From Lumbricus terrestris (Eukaryota > Annelida > Clitellata > Crassiclitellata > Lumbricidae), in NCBI GenBank assembly GCA_949752735.1, contig OX457041.1:22759617-22823616 (forward strand): a stretch of 64,000 bases of DNA, written 5' to 3'. The position numbers and the translations under genes were made by a program. This document shows, one piece after another, positions 44,501-56,367 of this stretch. Within the stretch, counting starts at the first letter, position 1; each line of letters starts with the position of its first letter. The notes beneath the pieces are model-generated. The model searched no databases. It was not told the origin of the DNA and was given only the letters and a program-made list of their open reading frames with translations.

Positions 44501-47500
44501 TCAAACTTCTTTAACATTGTAGATTTTGTCGATGCTATATACAATCAGGTCATCCACATGAATTGAGATGTAAATCCATCCATCATCGTACTGTTTTGAA
44601 TATAAACATTGATCATTGTCACTTCTCTTGTATCCATCAGTGACAAGTACTTCATTGAGCTTTTTGTTCCATTCATTTGCTCCTTGTTTAAGTCCATATA
44701 AATTCTTTTTCAATTTACAGACTTTTGTAGTGCCTTTCTGATATCCATCAGGTTGTTTCATGTAGACTTCATGAGATAGTTCACCATTCAGGTAAGCTGT
44801 TTCCACATCATAGTGTTTTACTATCATGCCTTTAGAACCTGCTATATTCAAGATAGTTCTCAGAGTTGATGGTTTTGCTACTGGAGCAAATACTTCATCA
44901 GAATCTTCTCCAAGTTTCTGAGAATATCCTTGTGCTACTAAACGAGCTTTATATCTTGTTATATTTCCCTTTTCATCTTTCTTGATTTTGTAAACCCATT
45001 TGCTACCAATGGCTGTTTTGTTTTCAGGTAATTCTGTTAAGACCCATGTTCCATTTTCATCCAATGATTTCATTTCATCATCCATTGCTTTCCGCCAGGA
45101 TTCTTGTTGTTGACAAGATATGGCTTCCTTGTAACTTCTTGGTTCTGGCTCAACCGTTGTTATTTTATTCATGGTTTCAATTAGTCTTTCAGGCGGTTTC
45201 GCCTTGTTGACGCTTTCTGATCTTCTTAAATTTACCTGAGTGTCTGTAGTTTCTGTAATTTCCTTATCAGGCTGTGTAATTTCTTCCTCGGGTAATTGAT
45301 GTGTCGGAAAAAGAATAGTTTCATCATCAAAATCTGAATTTGATGACAGTTCTTCAATGTCCAAATCAAAATCACCCTCTGTTGACAAATGTGGATCTGT
45401 CTCGAGAAAAATTACATCTCTACTGACGTATACTTTGTTAGTATTCACATCTAGTAGTCTGTAACCTTTTGTGCCTCTTTCATAACCGACGAAGGTCAAT
45501 TTCTTGGCTTTATCGTCCAATTTCTGCCTTTTCTCTGCAGGAATTGCTACGTACGCTTTAGATCCAAATCTCTTTATGTAGCTTAAATTTGGTTTTCTTT
45601 TGTTCCATCTTTCATAAGAAGTAACTTCAATCCCTTCAACTGGTAATCTGTTCTGTAAATGGTTTGCTGTCATTATGGTTTCACCCCAAAATTGTAGCGG
45701 TAGATCTGCATCCTTTAACATGCATCTTGTCATCTCGGTGAGATAACGATTCTTTCTTTCCGCACAACCATTCTGTTGAGGAGTATAAGGGTTTGTGAAT
45801 TCTGCTTGAATTCCTTCACTTTTCATGAAATTCTGTAACCTTTGAGCTGTGTATTCCCCTCCTCTATCTGATCGAATTCTTTTCGGTGTTTTACCAAACC
45901 TTGTCTGAACATACTTGACGTACTCTTGAATCTTTTCAGGTACTTCAGATTTATTTGCCAATAAATACACTTCTGTATATTTACTGTAATCATCAATCAT
46001 CGTCATGAAATATCTTTTCCCACCAGGTGTTGTTGTCTGCATTGGTCCACAAACATCTGTATGTATTAAGTCTAGAATCTCATCTGACTTGGAATCTGAC
46101 TTCTTTGGAATTGACTTTCTTGTCATCTTTGTTTGAATGCAACATTCACACACATTTGAGAATTTACACGGCTTGATGATGATTCCTGATACTTTATTCT
46201 GATTCACCATGTTTTGTATGGCTTTTGGATCTCTGTGTCCCATTCTGTTATGCCAAACGTGTATGCAACCTGTGCAACTTTGTGCAACCTGTGCGATATG
46301 TGTTTCCTTTACTTTATTCGTTTGGTCAGAGATTCTCAATTCAAACAAATCATTTTTGTCATCTGCAATTGCTATTGCTTCTCCATCCTTTATGATAGTG
46401 CATTTGTTTTCCTTGAATCTCACCTCACAACCTTTACTGACAAGTTTCTTTACTGAAATTAAATTTCCTTTCAATTGTGGGACGTACAAGACTCCACACA
46501 ATTTTGCAACATGTATCTCTCCGTTTTCCTTTATGAAATTAATCGTCACATCACCACTTCCAGCTGTTTTAATCTTTCGACCATCAGCGAGAAAAACTTC
46601 ACTGTTGTACTGTCTGTTAATGTTCAAGAAGAAATTTCTGTTACTGCACATATGTGTTGTTGCACCGGAATCAACGTGCCAAACACTACTTATGTCTTTT
46701 TCGTTTGCTTTAAGACATGTATGTGCTACACTTTCTGTTGGTTTTTCTTCATTGAAATTTTCTCTCAACGTTTTAACCGCATGGTCTGGATTTCTTTTCT
46801 TCCACTGGATATATTTTCTGCAATCTCTTTTTAAGTGGTTAGGTTTCCTACAGAAGTAACATGTGCGATGTTCCTTAGGATTTGTTTCTGGTTTTGTTGC
46901 CTTTAAAGCCTTTAATTCCTGTCCTTTATGTGTTGAGGAATTACTTGTCCTTCTTGTAAACTCTTCAAGAAGTTTGTTTTTGACTAATTCAACAGTCAAA
47001 TCATTTTCAGGTCTACTTTCTAATGCCGTAATCAGTGTCCCGTAACTTTCTGGAAGACTACTGAGGAAGAAAGCAACTGTTAAATGCTCTGCCAACGTTT
47101 CTCCCAACGCCGTGAGCTGGTCAATTAAAATTTCCATTTCCGCGAGATGGTTTTGCATATCACCATGTTCTGTTAACTTTAATGCACACAGTTTTCTCAA
47201 TAAATTGACTTTACTGGACAGTGTTGCCTTTTGATAATACTTCTTTAATTGTTCCCATAAACCTTTTGCCGTAGTTTCTTTCCTTATTAGATGAAGTTGG
47301 TTGTCTTCAACTAACAAACCTATCGTGGCCCTTGCTTTTCCATCTTTACTTTGCCACGCTTCCGTAATAGGATCGGGGGTTTCTTTAGTGACAGTGTCCC
47401 ACAAATCCTCTTTAATTAGCAGAAGTTCAACTTTAAACTTCCAAATCTGGTAGTTGCTATTATTCAGTTTTGCGATTTTACCTGAGCTTTTATCCGTCAT
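44501..47500 (-). CDS. Copia Gag-Pol polyprotein, truncated at the C-terminus
   Basis: One open frame of about 1000 residues from the ATG at 47500 (MTDKSSGKIAKLNNSNYQIW; the frame is open to 47569). Order seen: Gag-like UBN2 region, zinc knuckle CYFCRKPNHLKRDC (CX2CX4HX4C), protease WHVDSGATTHMC, integrase HHCC and core (HTDVCGP, DDYSKY, RSDRGGEY, TPQQNGCAERKN), then reverse transcriptase (GSKWVYKIK, ARLVAQGYSQ, YDVETAYLNG, YGLKQG, HVDDLIV). The frame ends at a stop shortly after the HVDD box because of a single-base shift near 44521. Downstream only the far C-terminus of RNase H survives (VREMYRKKELDIQYCSSEH, ADLLAKPLE, about 44320-44420). Everything between is deleted, so the element cannot replicate alone. 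Confidence 0.93.
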   Translation of the reverse strand: MTDKSSGKIAKLNNSNYQIWKFKVELLLIKEDLWDTVTKETPDPITEAWQSKDGKARATIGLLVEDNQLHLIRKETTAKGLWEQLKKYYQKATLSSKVNLLRKLCALKLTEHGDMQNHLAEMEILIDQLTALGETLAEHLTVAFFLSSLPESYGTLITALESRPENDLTVELVKNKLLEEFTRRTSNSSTHKGQELKALKATKPETNPKEHRTCYFCRKPNHLKRDCRKYIQWKKRNPDHAVKTLRENFNEEKPTESVAHTCLKANEKDISSVWHVDSGATTHMCSNRNFFLNINRQYNSEVFLADGRKIKTAGSGDVTINFIKENGEIHVAKLCGVLYVPQLKGNLISVKKLVSKGCEVRFKENKCTIIKDGEAIAIADDKNDLFELRISDQTNKVKETHIAQVAQSCTGCIHVWHNRMGHRDPKAIQNMVNQNKVSGIIIKPCKFSNVCECCIQTKMTRKSIPKKSDSKSDEILDLIHTDVCGPMQTTTPGGKRYFMTMIDDYSKYTEVYLLANKSEVPEKIQEYVKYVQTRFGKTPKRIRSDRGGEYTAQRLQNFMKSEGIQAEFTNPYTPQQNGCAERKNRYLTEMTRCMLKDADLPLQFWGETIMTANHLQNRLPVEGIEVTSYERWNKRKPNLSYIKRFGSKAYVAIPAEKRQKLDDKAKKLTFVGYERGTKGYRLLDVNTNKVYVSRDVIFLETDPHLSTEGDFDLDIEELSSNSDFDDETILFPTHQLPEEEITQPDKEITETTDTQVNLRRSESVNKAKPPERLIETMNKITTVEPEPRSYKEAISCQQQESWRKAMDDEMKSLDENGTWVLTELPENKTAIGSKWVYKIKKDEKGNITRYKARLVAQGYSQKLGEDSDEVFAPVAKPSTLRTILNIAGSKGMIVKHYDVETAYLNGELSHEVYMKQPDGYQKGTTKVCKLKKNLYGLKQGANEWNKKLNEVLVTDGYKRSDNDQCLYSKQYDDGWIYISIHVDDLIVYSIDKIYNVKEV

Positions 47501-47658
47501 TTTTATTCTTTCGGTGAAAAGAAATAAACAATTTCTCGCATTTCTGTCGCGATGTAAGAAAACAGTCACGCTATACTGCGCAGTTGACCGGATTATCCTT
47601 ATTTGTCTTATTAAAGTTCTATTTCATAAACTTTTGTGATCATTACGTGCTCTAGGCT

Positions 47659-47674
47659 TGCTGGGCCCATAACC
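47659..47674 (-). other. Primer binding site, half-tRNA-iMet type
   Basis: The plus strand TGCTGGGCCCATAACC is the anticodon stem-loop sequence of eukaryotic initiator tRNA-Met. It directly abuts the 5' LTR. Confidence 0.85.
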
Positions 47675-47872
47675 TGTTAAGAAACGAAGCGGATCACTTG
47701 GTAAACGATAAGATTTTAATAAGATTAATCGCCATGATCTAGAACTGAAACTAGCTGTCCTTCAGCCATTACCGGAAAAGGAAGAACTGAACTCGAGAAA
47801 GAAGAACTGACGACTACATAATGTTAGGATAATCATAGTCGTTATATAGCGCTAGATCTATAAAGTCCAACA
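47675..47872 (-). repeat. 5' LTR of the copia element
   Basis: Twin of 44028-44225, no substitutions noticed over 198 bp. It would carry the promoter; GTTATATAGCGC is visible inside. Confidence 0.95.
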
Positions 47873-48074
47873 GATCTTAGCCAAAGAAATTGACTGACGA
47901 CGTAATGAAGAGCTGAGCTGGCCAAACCGTGTGTGCACGAGCGACGAAACCGAGTGCAAGGCAGAGATAAACGCCATCTTGCACATTTTGGTTCTCAACT
48001 ATTGTGAAGCATGACAATCGCGGTTTGTGTGGTCTACATGCCATTGTTTCTCATTACCGTATTATTCCTGTGGT

Positions 48075-48215
48075 ACTTGTCGAACTCTTTCCAAAAACTG
48101 CTCTTTGATCATTTCTGGGTCGGGAGCATCTCTGAATAGTCATCTTGAACCGGCGGTATATAAATTACATATATTATATATCGATAGCTATATAGATTGC
48201 TAGATAGATCATAAT
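48075..48215 (+). mobile_element. LINE 3' end remnant
   Basis: CTGGGTCGGGAGCATCTCTG, AATAGTCATCTTGAACCGGCGG and TATATAAATTACATA form the shared LINE tail, preceded by a decayed polymerase C-terminus (SFQKLLFDHFWVGSISE). It lies in the right half of the hAT element. Confidence 0.65.
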
Positions 48216-48379
48216 CATTCCATATTAAATTTCAGTACTCGTTTCAATATTAATATAAAAGGCCTTGTATCAATAAATGCTAGGTATTGCTTCTAAGTTT
48301 ACTGTTGCGGCCCTCGGCTTCAAGAATCTTGCTTATGCGGCCCGCGGTACCAAAAAGGTTGGACAGCACTGCTATAAAT

Positions 48380-49302
48380 AAATGCGGACAAAAATATATT
48401 TTATATATTTTTTAAACTTTAAATCATATGCCTATATAGGCCTGTGCTTTCCTTTTCTGTGCTATAGGTCTATATATATATGCATGCGTACTTGCGAATG
48501 CATATATCTATATATAATTATGTGTGATATATATGACGTATACAATATCATAAGTATTATGTTATCCGTGCAACTTTCAGGCCTGAAATATATACACAGC
48601 GCTTAAAGTGTAAAAAAGAAGTACCTGGACGACCCTTAACTTTCCAGTATAATTATATGCATGTGATGGCGAAATAAATGGCAGGAAAAGTGATGATTTT
48701 AAAATAAGTGCATGAACGCCGTCCATGACCGTCCAGCCCATACGTCGATGGTCCAACCATGGCACACTTTAACTTCTTTAAGCCCTGTATATATATTTAT
48801 ATATATATATATATGTATATATAAATGATAATAAACGCGTGAAAGTATATATGTATATATATATATATGTATATATATATATAGCTCATAAGTCCTGCAT
48901 ACACGGAGTATGCGTGTATAGCTGTATATACTCGTATTTATACATATTCTAAAGCACAATTATATACAAAACATTGCATGCCTCTTAAAGGTTTATTTGC
49001 ATGTTTATAAGGTCTTCTCAATTAATGTATAAACAACGGGTATAAATATATATGCATATTCTTTTGTGCCTCTTATAATTAATTATTTATTAATTATATA
49101 AATATTCCCAATTGCTGCATGCATGCAGTATCTTGGGCCAACGGTGCATGTTGCTCTCTCGGACATGCCGCGGGTGCACATATATATACATCCATGGGTC
49201 GTCCAATCGTATATATATAGCTCAGGAATTCACTTTCCAATAGATTATAATAATAATTGTATATATATAATTACACATAATTAGGTTTCACTTGAAGCCT
49301 GC
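48380..49302. other. TA-rich intergenic stretch with short TATATA arrays
   Basis: Many runs of ATATAT and GCATGCATG. No coding or transposon structure seen. Confidence 0.6.
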
Positions 49303-49413
<111 letters not shown>

Positions 49414-49427
49414 GCTGGAAAGTGGAC

Positions 49428-49746
49428 GTGCCCCCTCAGTTCCGCAGACCTTTACAAAAGCAGTCTATGATGACTTTAAAAAAATAAAATAAAAAAGGTC
49501 ATCAACTCTTTTTTCATGGGGGAAATGGTATGGTTTTTTTGGGAAATGGACTTTTTGCCCGAAATTTTGGCCGAATGACTAAAAGAAGGTCGTCAACTTT
49601 TTTGGCGGATAAAATGTTTTATTTTCCGTGAGAATCGGAAAAACGACTAATAAATCAGATTTTCCGGCGACTAAAGATGAAATTTATCCTTGCCCAATAC
49701 CGAAATTTTTGCCCCCCCCCCTCGAAACGTTCTGGATCCGCCACTG
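49428..49746. mobile_element. MITE, right end intact, left end lost
   Basis: Right terminus TTCTGGATCCGCCACTG as in 27764-28129, with inverse core copies GACTAAAAGAAGGTCGTCAAC. The left end is lost next to the TA array. Confidence 0.75.
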
Positions 49747-49795
49747 TATAGCTCTGCATGTGTATATAGTGCAAATGCATACAGGCCTATATATA

Positions 49796-50275
49796 GGAGA
49801 AGGAGTAAGAGGAAGAGGAGGAGGAGAAGGAAGAGGAGGAGGAGAAGGAGGAGGAAGAGGAGGAGGAGGAGGAGGCAGGGCTGCTTTTAAGGAATTTTTT
49901 AGAACATGCACAACTTCTTTCCTTTCCCATCCTCCATGTTATAAATTTCTTTCAATTGCAGGACAATGACCTTTTTTGCTAGTTTTAACTGTATAAGTAA
50001 CTGCACATTTTGTGTACATGCAACTGCACGTTAAAAAGCCATGGGAGGAGGAGGAGGAGGAGGAGGAGGAGGAGAAAAATAAGGAAGCGGAAGATGCACG
50101 CCATGGGAGCATGAAGGAAGTAGAAGAGGAGGAGGGAATGGAGCAGGAGAAGATAAGGGAAGAGTGCGAGGAGGACGAGGAGGATGGAGGTGGAGAGGAG
50201 GAGCAGGACCAGGATCATGCAGGAAGAGTATAGTGAGGAGAAGGAGGAGGAGGAAGAGGAAGGAGGAGTTGAAAT
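49796..50275. repeat. (AGG)n purine tracts flanking a MITE copy
   Basis: GGAGGA/AGAGGA triplets at 49796-49875 and 50043-50275. The 49876-50043 insert is a second copy of the 36701-36915 MITE (CAGGGCTGCTTTTAAGG to CGTTAAAAAGCC). Confidence 0.85.
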
Positions 50276-51245
50276 AAGATCCTCCTAATAAGGACCTTCA
50301 CTACACTATTATAGAAACCGAAGAAAGTGGAGGAGGAGGAAGAGTTGTCTGTTCGACGGATCGTTTAATTTGGCATTTGAGTCTGCATGCATGCTGCAGA
50401 GGTAACTGTCGGGGCAGAAGAGTTGTAAACAGTGGTTGACACGTCGGTCGTTGTATTTACAAAATCCTGATAAGTATACATATACATACATACATATACA
50501 TACGTATATATAGAGATGACGACGATGACGAGGTCTTCGTTCGTTTGCATGCTATAATATATATATATATACGTGCTTATATATAAACATGTATATAGTA
50601 TATATATATATATATATATATAGTACGGCGATCATGCAGTCCCCGATGTCCATTAATTTTGGTCAGGAGCAACTCCTGGTCAATCTCTATATACTGCCCC
50701 TCGATTCCCCCTCAGCAGCTGCAGCGACTGCATGGTGCATGCAGTCAACGTGTCACAACAGCGGATGATCATCATCTACATTCGTCTAATGACTATGTAT
50801 ACATTATATACACGCGTATACGCTGGCGTAGCCTATATTATATGCACTATAATTACAGCGACATTAGAATAAAGTTATAAACACACCGACTGCACATGCA
50901 TATATAATTATATATATATATAGACAGACAAGCATATGTATATATATATATATATAATGTCTTTAATGGACCCGATTAAGATCACGGCCAACATGCATCA
51001 TGCGCCACAGGATGCCACTTAATTCTCATGAATTCATGCACCACCAACTAATTAGCAACTATTGCCTCAGTAGTATATATATATACATATATATATAATA
51101 TGCAGTATACACGTTTCGTCCCGTCCTGCATGCATTCATGCAGAGCATGCATGCACTCGACAACATATTTCACGCATCTTCCTATAGTATAAATTATAAT
51201 TATTATATAGTTGCAAATTGGTTCAAAATGTATATATATATATAT
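50276..51245. other. AT-rich stretch with short TATATA arrays, no gene seen
   Basis: TA runs near 50556-50622, 50906-50957 and 51077-51099. Short frames only. Confidence 0.6.
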
Positions 51246-51249
51246 ATTC

Positions 51250-51718
51250 ATCTCCCATCCTTTCACCATACATCACCCATCCATCCATCCATCCACCCAA
51301 CCATTCATTCATCCATCCACTCATCCATTCTCTTATCCATCCATCCATCCATCCATCCTTCAAGGATCCATTCATCCATCCATCTCCCATCCTTCCCCCA
51401 TCCATCACCCATCCATCCACCCATCCATCCACCCATCCATCCATTCATCCATCCATCCATCCATTCTCTCATTCATCCATCCAACCATCCATCCTTCCGG
51501 GACCCATCCATCCATCTCCCATCCATCCATTCTCCATCCATCCACATATCCATCCATCCATCCATCCATTTATCCATCCATCCACTCATCCATCCATTCA
51601 TCCATTCATTCATCCATACATTCTCCCATCCATCCATCCTTTCATCCACTCATCCATTCATCCACTCATCCATTCATCCATCCACTCATCCATTCATCCA
51701 CCCACCCATCCATCCACC
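51250..51718. repeat. (TCCA)n-type minisatellite, about 470 bp
   Basis: Imperfect CATC/CATT tetramers in higher-order blocks (for example CATCCATCTCCCATCC recurs). All three plus frames stay open and read PSIHPSIH, as expected of a tetramer lacking stop codons. Not coding. Confidence 0.95.
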
Positions 51719-52557
51719 CGAAAATCTAAGATCCTTCCATCTTTTCTCTTTCGCTGCCATGCATTTCAATGTGCCAACTCCTTCTCGAGTTCTCTCCTCT
51801 CTCCTCATTACCATGCAAGTGATAAATCACGACATGCAGCGATAAACGGTCATTATGGACAATTAGTATAGGCCCACTCTGCTGCTGCTGTTGCTGCTGT
51901 TCCTCCCCCACCCCCCATCTTCCTAATCACCATCAACCGCCGCCTACTCCCCCTTCTCTTCCTTCTCCTGTCCCTTTTCTTGGCGCTCTTTTCGTCCTGA
52001 TACGTAGGCCTATACGTGTATATTCCGTCCATTTTATAGCTCTCTCCTGCTTTTCTTCCTTACTTCTTAGGCTCTTCCTTATACGCCTGTTCTGCAGTGT
52101 CTCCCTTTCCCATGCAGTCCCTTTGCATGCTGCAGCTGCTTTCCAGGTCTCGCCTATATAATCCCATTCCGAATGTTCCTTTGATTTGAGCTCTTTAAAC
52201 CCATACTCTCCATGAATTTACTGCCATGAGATGCCGAGGCGATACTGCTGCTGCTGCTGCTGCTGCTGATGCAGATGCTGATGCTGCTGCAGATGCCTGC
52301 AGAGCGCATCGTGCTCCATGCATCTTCCGTCCGTCCATTCTTCGTTTGTCCACTTCAAGACGAACGTTCCTTCGCCACTTCAGACCACACTGCCATTAAG
52401 AGACAATTGACTTGTTTTACCACACATGTAACAGCCGACCATCCACCATGCACTCTCGTTAATCGAATACACTGCTCTCCTCCTTCAGCCTATAAGCTTA
52501 AGTTATATAGGCTACTTCTTTATTTTACTGCTCTTATAGGTCCGATATACTGGCTGC

Positions 52558-52600
<43 letters not shown>

Positions 52601-53021
52601 CCTATATGCATGGCTATATAACTTATTTCCTCCTATATCATATATATCCTCCTTAATTCCTTTATTTAATCGTCTCAGCATATCGTATACATCCATGGCC
52701 GTGCCTTAACTTAGGCCACTCTCTTTCGTTTAAGTCCTCCCTCCTCCCCTTCTTCCTATCTTGCCTGACTTCTCCTCCCTCTGCAGACACTTGATCGTCC
52801 TGAACTATACACGGTGCAAATGCAGCGGTGCATTATCTTTCAAAAGACCGATATATTTTAAGGATTCTCTCACCTTAAGACAAACAATTGCACCTTAATC
52901 TATAGCACGCATGCATTGGTGTATACCCTATACTAATCGACGTAATCGTATAGAACGACCGCCTCAATCTCGTGATTCTCTAAGAGGCTTAACCATTGTG
53001 GCATCTGCTTTGTGCCCATTG

Positions 53022-53022
<1 letters not shown>
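51719..53022. other. Pyrimidine-rich stretch with CTG repeats, no gene recognised
   Basis: (CTG)n at 51880-51897 and 52242-52291, TA run at 52559-52598. The ORF at 52269-52709 has no domain and crosses the TA run. Confidence 0.6.

Positions 53023-53023
<1 letters not shown>

Positions 53024-53097
<74 letters not shown>
53024..53097. repeat. (TA)n microsatellite
   Basis: About 36 TA units; 53098-54018 shows no gene apart from a SINE tail fragment (AAGTGCACATACAAACAAAA) at about 54001-54020. Confidence 0.95.
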
Positions 53098-53100
<3 letters not shown>

Positions 53101-54026
53101 ACAGGAGGAAAATTCCGGAACTTTCTTAATTCAGCGTCCGTTCCTGCATCATTAATGATTCGTTATAATCCTCCAGGGATTAAGCTGCACCACACTGCCA
53201 TGCATGCATTTGTATACAACTGCAGCATTTATGGTAGGCCATATATAGATATTATAAGGGCTTTCTGCAATCATCATCTAAATTCATAACATGCGCCTAT
53301 ACGGTGCATGCATGCATGCATATTGCAGTGCTTCATGTCTAAGCTTATAGCCATTATGATTAGGCCTGAGTCCATATATATATATATATATATATAGACT
53401 CTGTGCAAGTCGCTTCTGTTTTGGCGATTAAGTTAATGAATTGAACAGTCATCAAACGAGACTATATTAAGACTATAATATACGAGACGACTGAAGAGGT
53501 AAAAAATTGACAATGACCTTGACGTGGTAGAGGTACGGTCAACATCTTGATTCATTTAGGTAATCAGTTTCAAGGTTCAACTCTTGCATATATGCATGAC
53601 CTTGCAAAACACGTGAGTCATTCATGCAACATTTAAATCCATGTCGCAGATTTCATATATGTTGCATGGGTCAGCCTTGCATATCCCGTTGTGGCCGACT
53701 ATAGCAGATAAACAGCAGCATTTCGTTTTTGCTTAATAACTTACTCACTTTACGCAGCAGCTGCGGCCCGCGGGGAGTCAATTCTTAAGAACCAGATTTG
53801 TGAGAGGTGTTAAAAGGCGATGCATAAATACTGGGTTATGCATGGCATAATTAGAAATGGAAATAGCCTATATCTTGCCACATTCTGCACGAGTAAAATG
53901 TTTGTTTAATATTATCATCTATGAATTAAAAACTTGATTGATTCAAAACTTCGTAGGCTCATTCAATCATTTATACTTCATATAATATATAGCATGATAT
54001 AAGTGCACATACAAACAAAATATAGG

Positions 54027-54357
54027 CAGTAGCGGCGCTAGGGGGGTTAGGGGCTAAGCCCCCTAAAAGGGCCATTAGTTTTTTTACCATGTAAAAATTA
54101 AATATTTAGACGATTGACCACCTTTAGCCACCAAAATTAAACCAAAGGTGCGTATAGGCTATACGAGATCTGTCAGACAGTTTGGCGGCTTCGAAAAAAG
54201 GACCGTTCCCCAAGATTGGCGGCGAAAAATGGAAAATTTCCTTCAGGTTTTGGTCGATGACTAAAAAAAAGGTCATCAGAAATTTTGGCGACCGAAAACG
54301 GGGAAAATTTTTCCGAAAATCCAGCCGCCCAAAACGAAAATCCTGGCGCCGCCACTG
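54027..54357. mobile_element. hAT-type MITE (CAGT-GCGGCGC type), target duplication AATATAGG
   Basis: Ends CAGTAGCGGCGCTAGG and TCCTGGCGCCGCCACTG. Identical octamer AATATAGG at 54019-54026 and 54358-54365. Core GATGACTAAAAAAAAGGTCATC. It inserted next to a SINE tail. Confidence 0.93.
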
Positions 54358-54700
54358 AATATAGGGTATACCTCTTCAGTTGCCCGTCAACGCTTCTTTA
54401 GCTATAGTGAAAGATATAATTGCACCACGAGTGTCTTCATTCTTTGGCAGCCAATTTAGACTTTGCTTAAGCATCGTCAGTCAGCGCTCCTGCGTGGATG
54501 CCATGCATGGCAGCAGGTTCGAGCTTATCGCTTACTTAGCGCTGGGTCTCTTTCAAATATCTGTCAACAGTTCTCCAGTCTGTTTTCATTACGCCGTACT
54601 TAACGCGTAGCAATGGACCGGCGTCACGAAATAGAGTAGGCCTATACTCGTATTAATCGTATCCCCTCCAGATGAAGAGAAGTTGAAAAGGCACTTCCGC

Positions 54701-54847
54701 CATAGGCGTAACCACCCTATGGGACCCACGGGACGTGTCCCCCAACTTTTGACTGGTTCCCCTAACTTTATTATTATGGTCCCGCCAACTTTTAGGACGT
54801 GATTCATTTGGTCCCCCCCTAACTTTTAGGACCTGATTGCACCTATG
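54701..54847. mobile_element. Short MITE with target duplication ACTTCCGC
   Basis: Begins CATAGGCGTAACC and ends GCACCTATG. Identical octamer ACTTCCGC at 54693-54700 and 54848-54855. Three internal copies of (C)CCCAACTTTTGGAC-like words. Lacks the TGATGACC core. Confidence 0.88.
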
Positions 54848-55605
54848 ACTTCCGCGCGTATTTATTTTTTCAAATTAACTTCCATCTGCTTTGTTTTGAA
54901 CTATGGCACTAACAGGAATGTGCATTCCTACTAGATAATTTTCTTTGCTTTTGTTTTAGAGCAATTAGAACATTTAGAACTATTAAGAACACTTAGAGCC
55001 ACTATGTAGGCTAAATTCGAGTTGCGTTGCTCTGAACATTGCTTGGGACAACTAAAACAATTAGAGTCACTTTACATTTTGATTACAACAAAGTTTTCAA
55101 TTATACGCATTTTTCAATGGAATAGAGTGGTTTATCTTCCCCAGTTAGTCTAGACCGGTATATTCCATTAGGGGGGATAGATTAATTCATCCCTGGATAA
55201 CTTTAAGGGTGATAAAATATCGCATGACACCGGCGATGAGTTGCCGTTGAATTCGGTAGGTGGCACCAGCAGCCAGCTAACGCGTGTATTTAAGAAGCTG
55301 GCAGCTTTCTTTGAAAGCAGAAAAGTTAGTCGGCCAATAATAATTATTGTTATTAGTAACCTTTTCATTTACTTCTGACAAGTGCAATGTATTGGAACTA
55401 GGCTTCATAAGACTCAGGGCATGCCAGAGGTGGCGCCTGTTTTATGAAAGTTTATATAACAGAGTAACAGACGTTCTCAGAAAATCATGTAGGCTAGGCC
55501 TACCAAATGAAATCAAGGTAGCCTATAGCCTAAGTGGACACACTATTTGTGATTGCAATATGTAAAAATGGACCATGGCATGGATCCGGAGTTTAGCGAC
55601 AGCTT

Positions 55606-55715
55606 CAGTGGCGGCGCCAGGATTTCAGTTTTGGGAGCTGAACTCCCGCGGAAAATTTTCCATTTCCAGCCGCCAAACTTTCTGACGACCTTTTTTTTAT
55701 TATTGATACTGTGCC
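55606..55715. mobile_element. MITE left-end fragment (CAGTGGCGGCGCCAGGATTT)
   Basis: The left terminus matches the 54027-54357 family and CTGACGACCTTTTTTTTAT is the core; the sequence then breaks off. 54856-55605 and 55716-56057 show no gene. Confidence 0.75.
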
Positions 55716-56065
55716 TACAACATGCCAATATTTTAGGTCAGTACCGGTACACGCTGCAGGCCTACACTATATCCTCGTGTACGCCCTGCTTATGGCAACA
55801 ATTAATGGTCGTTGCCGTCAATATTGTAGCTCTTTTTAAACCGGAGATAGGACAGTGTAGATCTGGTGTAGATTTTCTCACAGTATTTTATCTAGAATTG
55901 ACCCGTTCAAGCTTTCTTCCTAACGATTTCCCTAGTTTTGACACTCTCTGTTCTAGAGCTGACTCTGCTCTTTTCCGCTCTTAAATCCTTGTCACATTCT
56001 TCACGACCTCCTCCCTCCCCTTAAGGTCACTCGATCCATACTCGACCAAGGTCACATAATCTAAC

Positions 56066-56367
56066 CATAGGCGGAGACCTGGGCCGAGAATTGGGGGGGG
56101 GGGACGGAAAGACGCGAGATTTTTCGAAAAATTTCTGACGGCCGACGAAATCTCGAAAAAAAATTGTATTTTCGCCGCGAAAAAAGTTGATGACCTTTTT
56201 TTTTTTTAGTCATCCGGCCAAATCTCGACGAAATTTTCTATTTTCGCCGCCAAAAATGTCTTGACGCTCAAACATTGGGGGGGGGGGGGGACAAATGCAT
56301 GGGCCGTCCCCCCAACACTTTTATTGGGGGGACCGTCCTTCCTGTCCCCCCTAGGTCTCCGCCCATG
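56066..56367. mobile_element. hAT-type MITE (CAT-GGCGGAGACCT type)
   Basis: Ends CATAGGCGGAGACCTGGG and CCTAGGTCTCCGCCCATG. Flanks AATCTAAC (56058-56065) and CATCTAAC (56368-56375) match 7 of 8. Core TGATGACCTTTTTTTTTTTAGTC. Confidence 0.9.

Larger units (their letters stand above)
44028..47872 (-). mobile_element. Ty1/copia LTR retrotransposon, apparently recent, internally deleted
   Basis: Two 198-bp LTRs (44028-44225 and 47675-47872) show no difference when read side by side. The insertion is flanked by GATCT on both sides (44023-44027 and 47873-47877). On the minus strand the primer site next to the 5' LTR is GGTTATGGGCCCAGCA. It matches the anticodon arm of initiator methionine tRNA, the half-tRNA priming known from Drosophila copia. 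A purine tract AAGGAGGGG precedes the 3' LTR. At 3.85 kb it is shorter than normal because part of the polymerase and RNase H region is missing. Confidence 0.95.
43240..48371. mobile_element. hAT element carrying a nested MITE and a copia element, target duplication CTATAAAT
   Basis: Termini CAGTGCTGTCCAAC and GTTGGACAGCACTG are exact 14-bp inverted repeats, with GCGGCCCGCGG motifs just inside. Identical octamer CTATAAAT at 43232-43239 and 48372-48379. Without the 3850 bp added by the copia insertion it is about 1.3 kb. No transposase recognised. Confidence 0.93.

Noticed and set aside
46209..46859. 216-codon plus-strand ORF
   Set aside because: Antisense shadow of the copia polyprotein; no independent motif.
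51138..51871. Long overlapping ORFs reading PSIHPSIH in all three plus frames
   Set aside because: A stop-free tetranucleotide repeat gives open frames in every register; composition, not coding.
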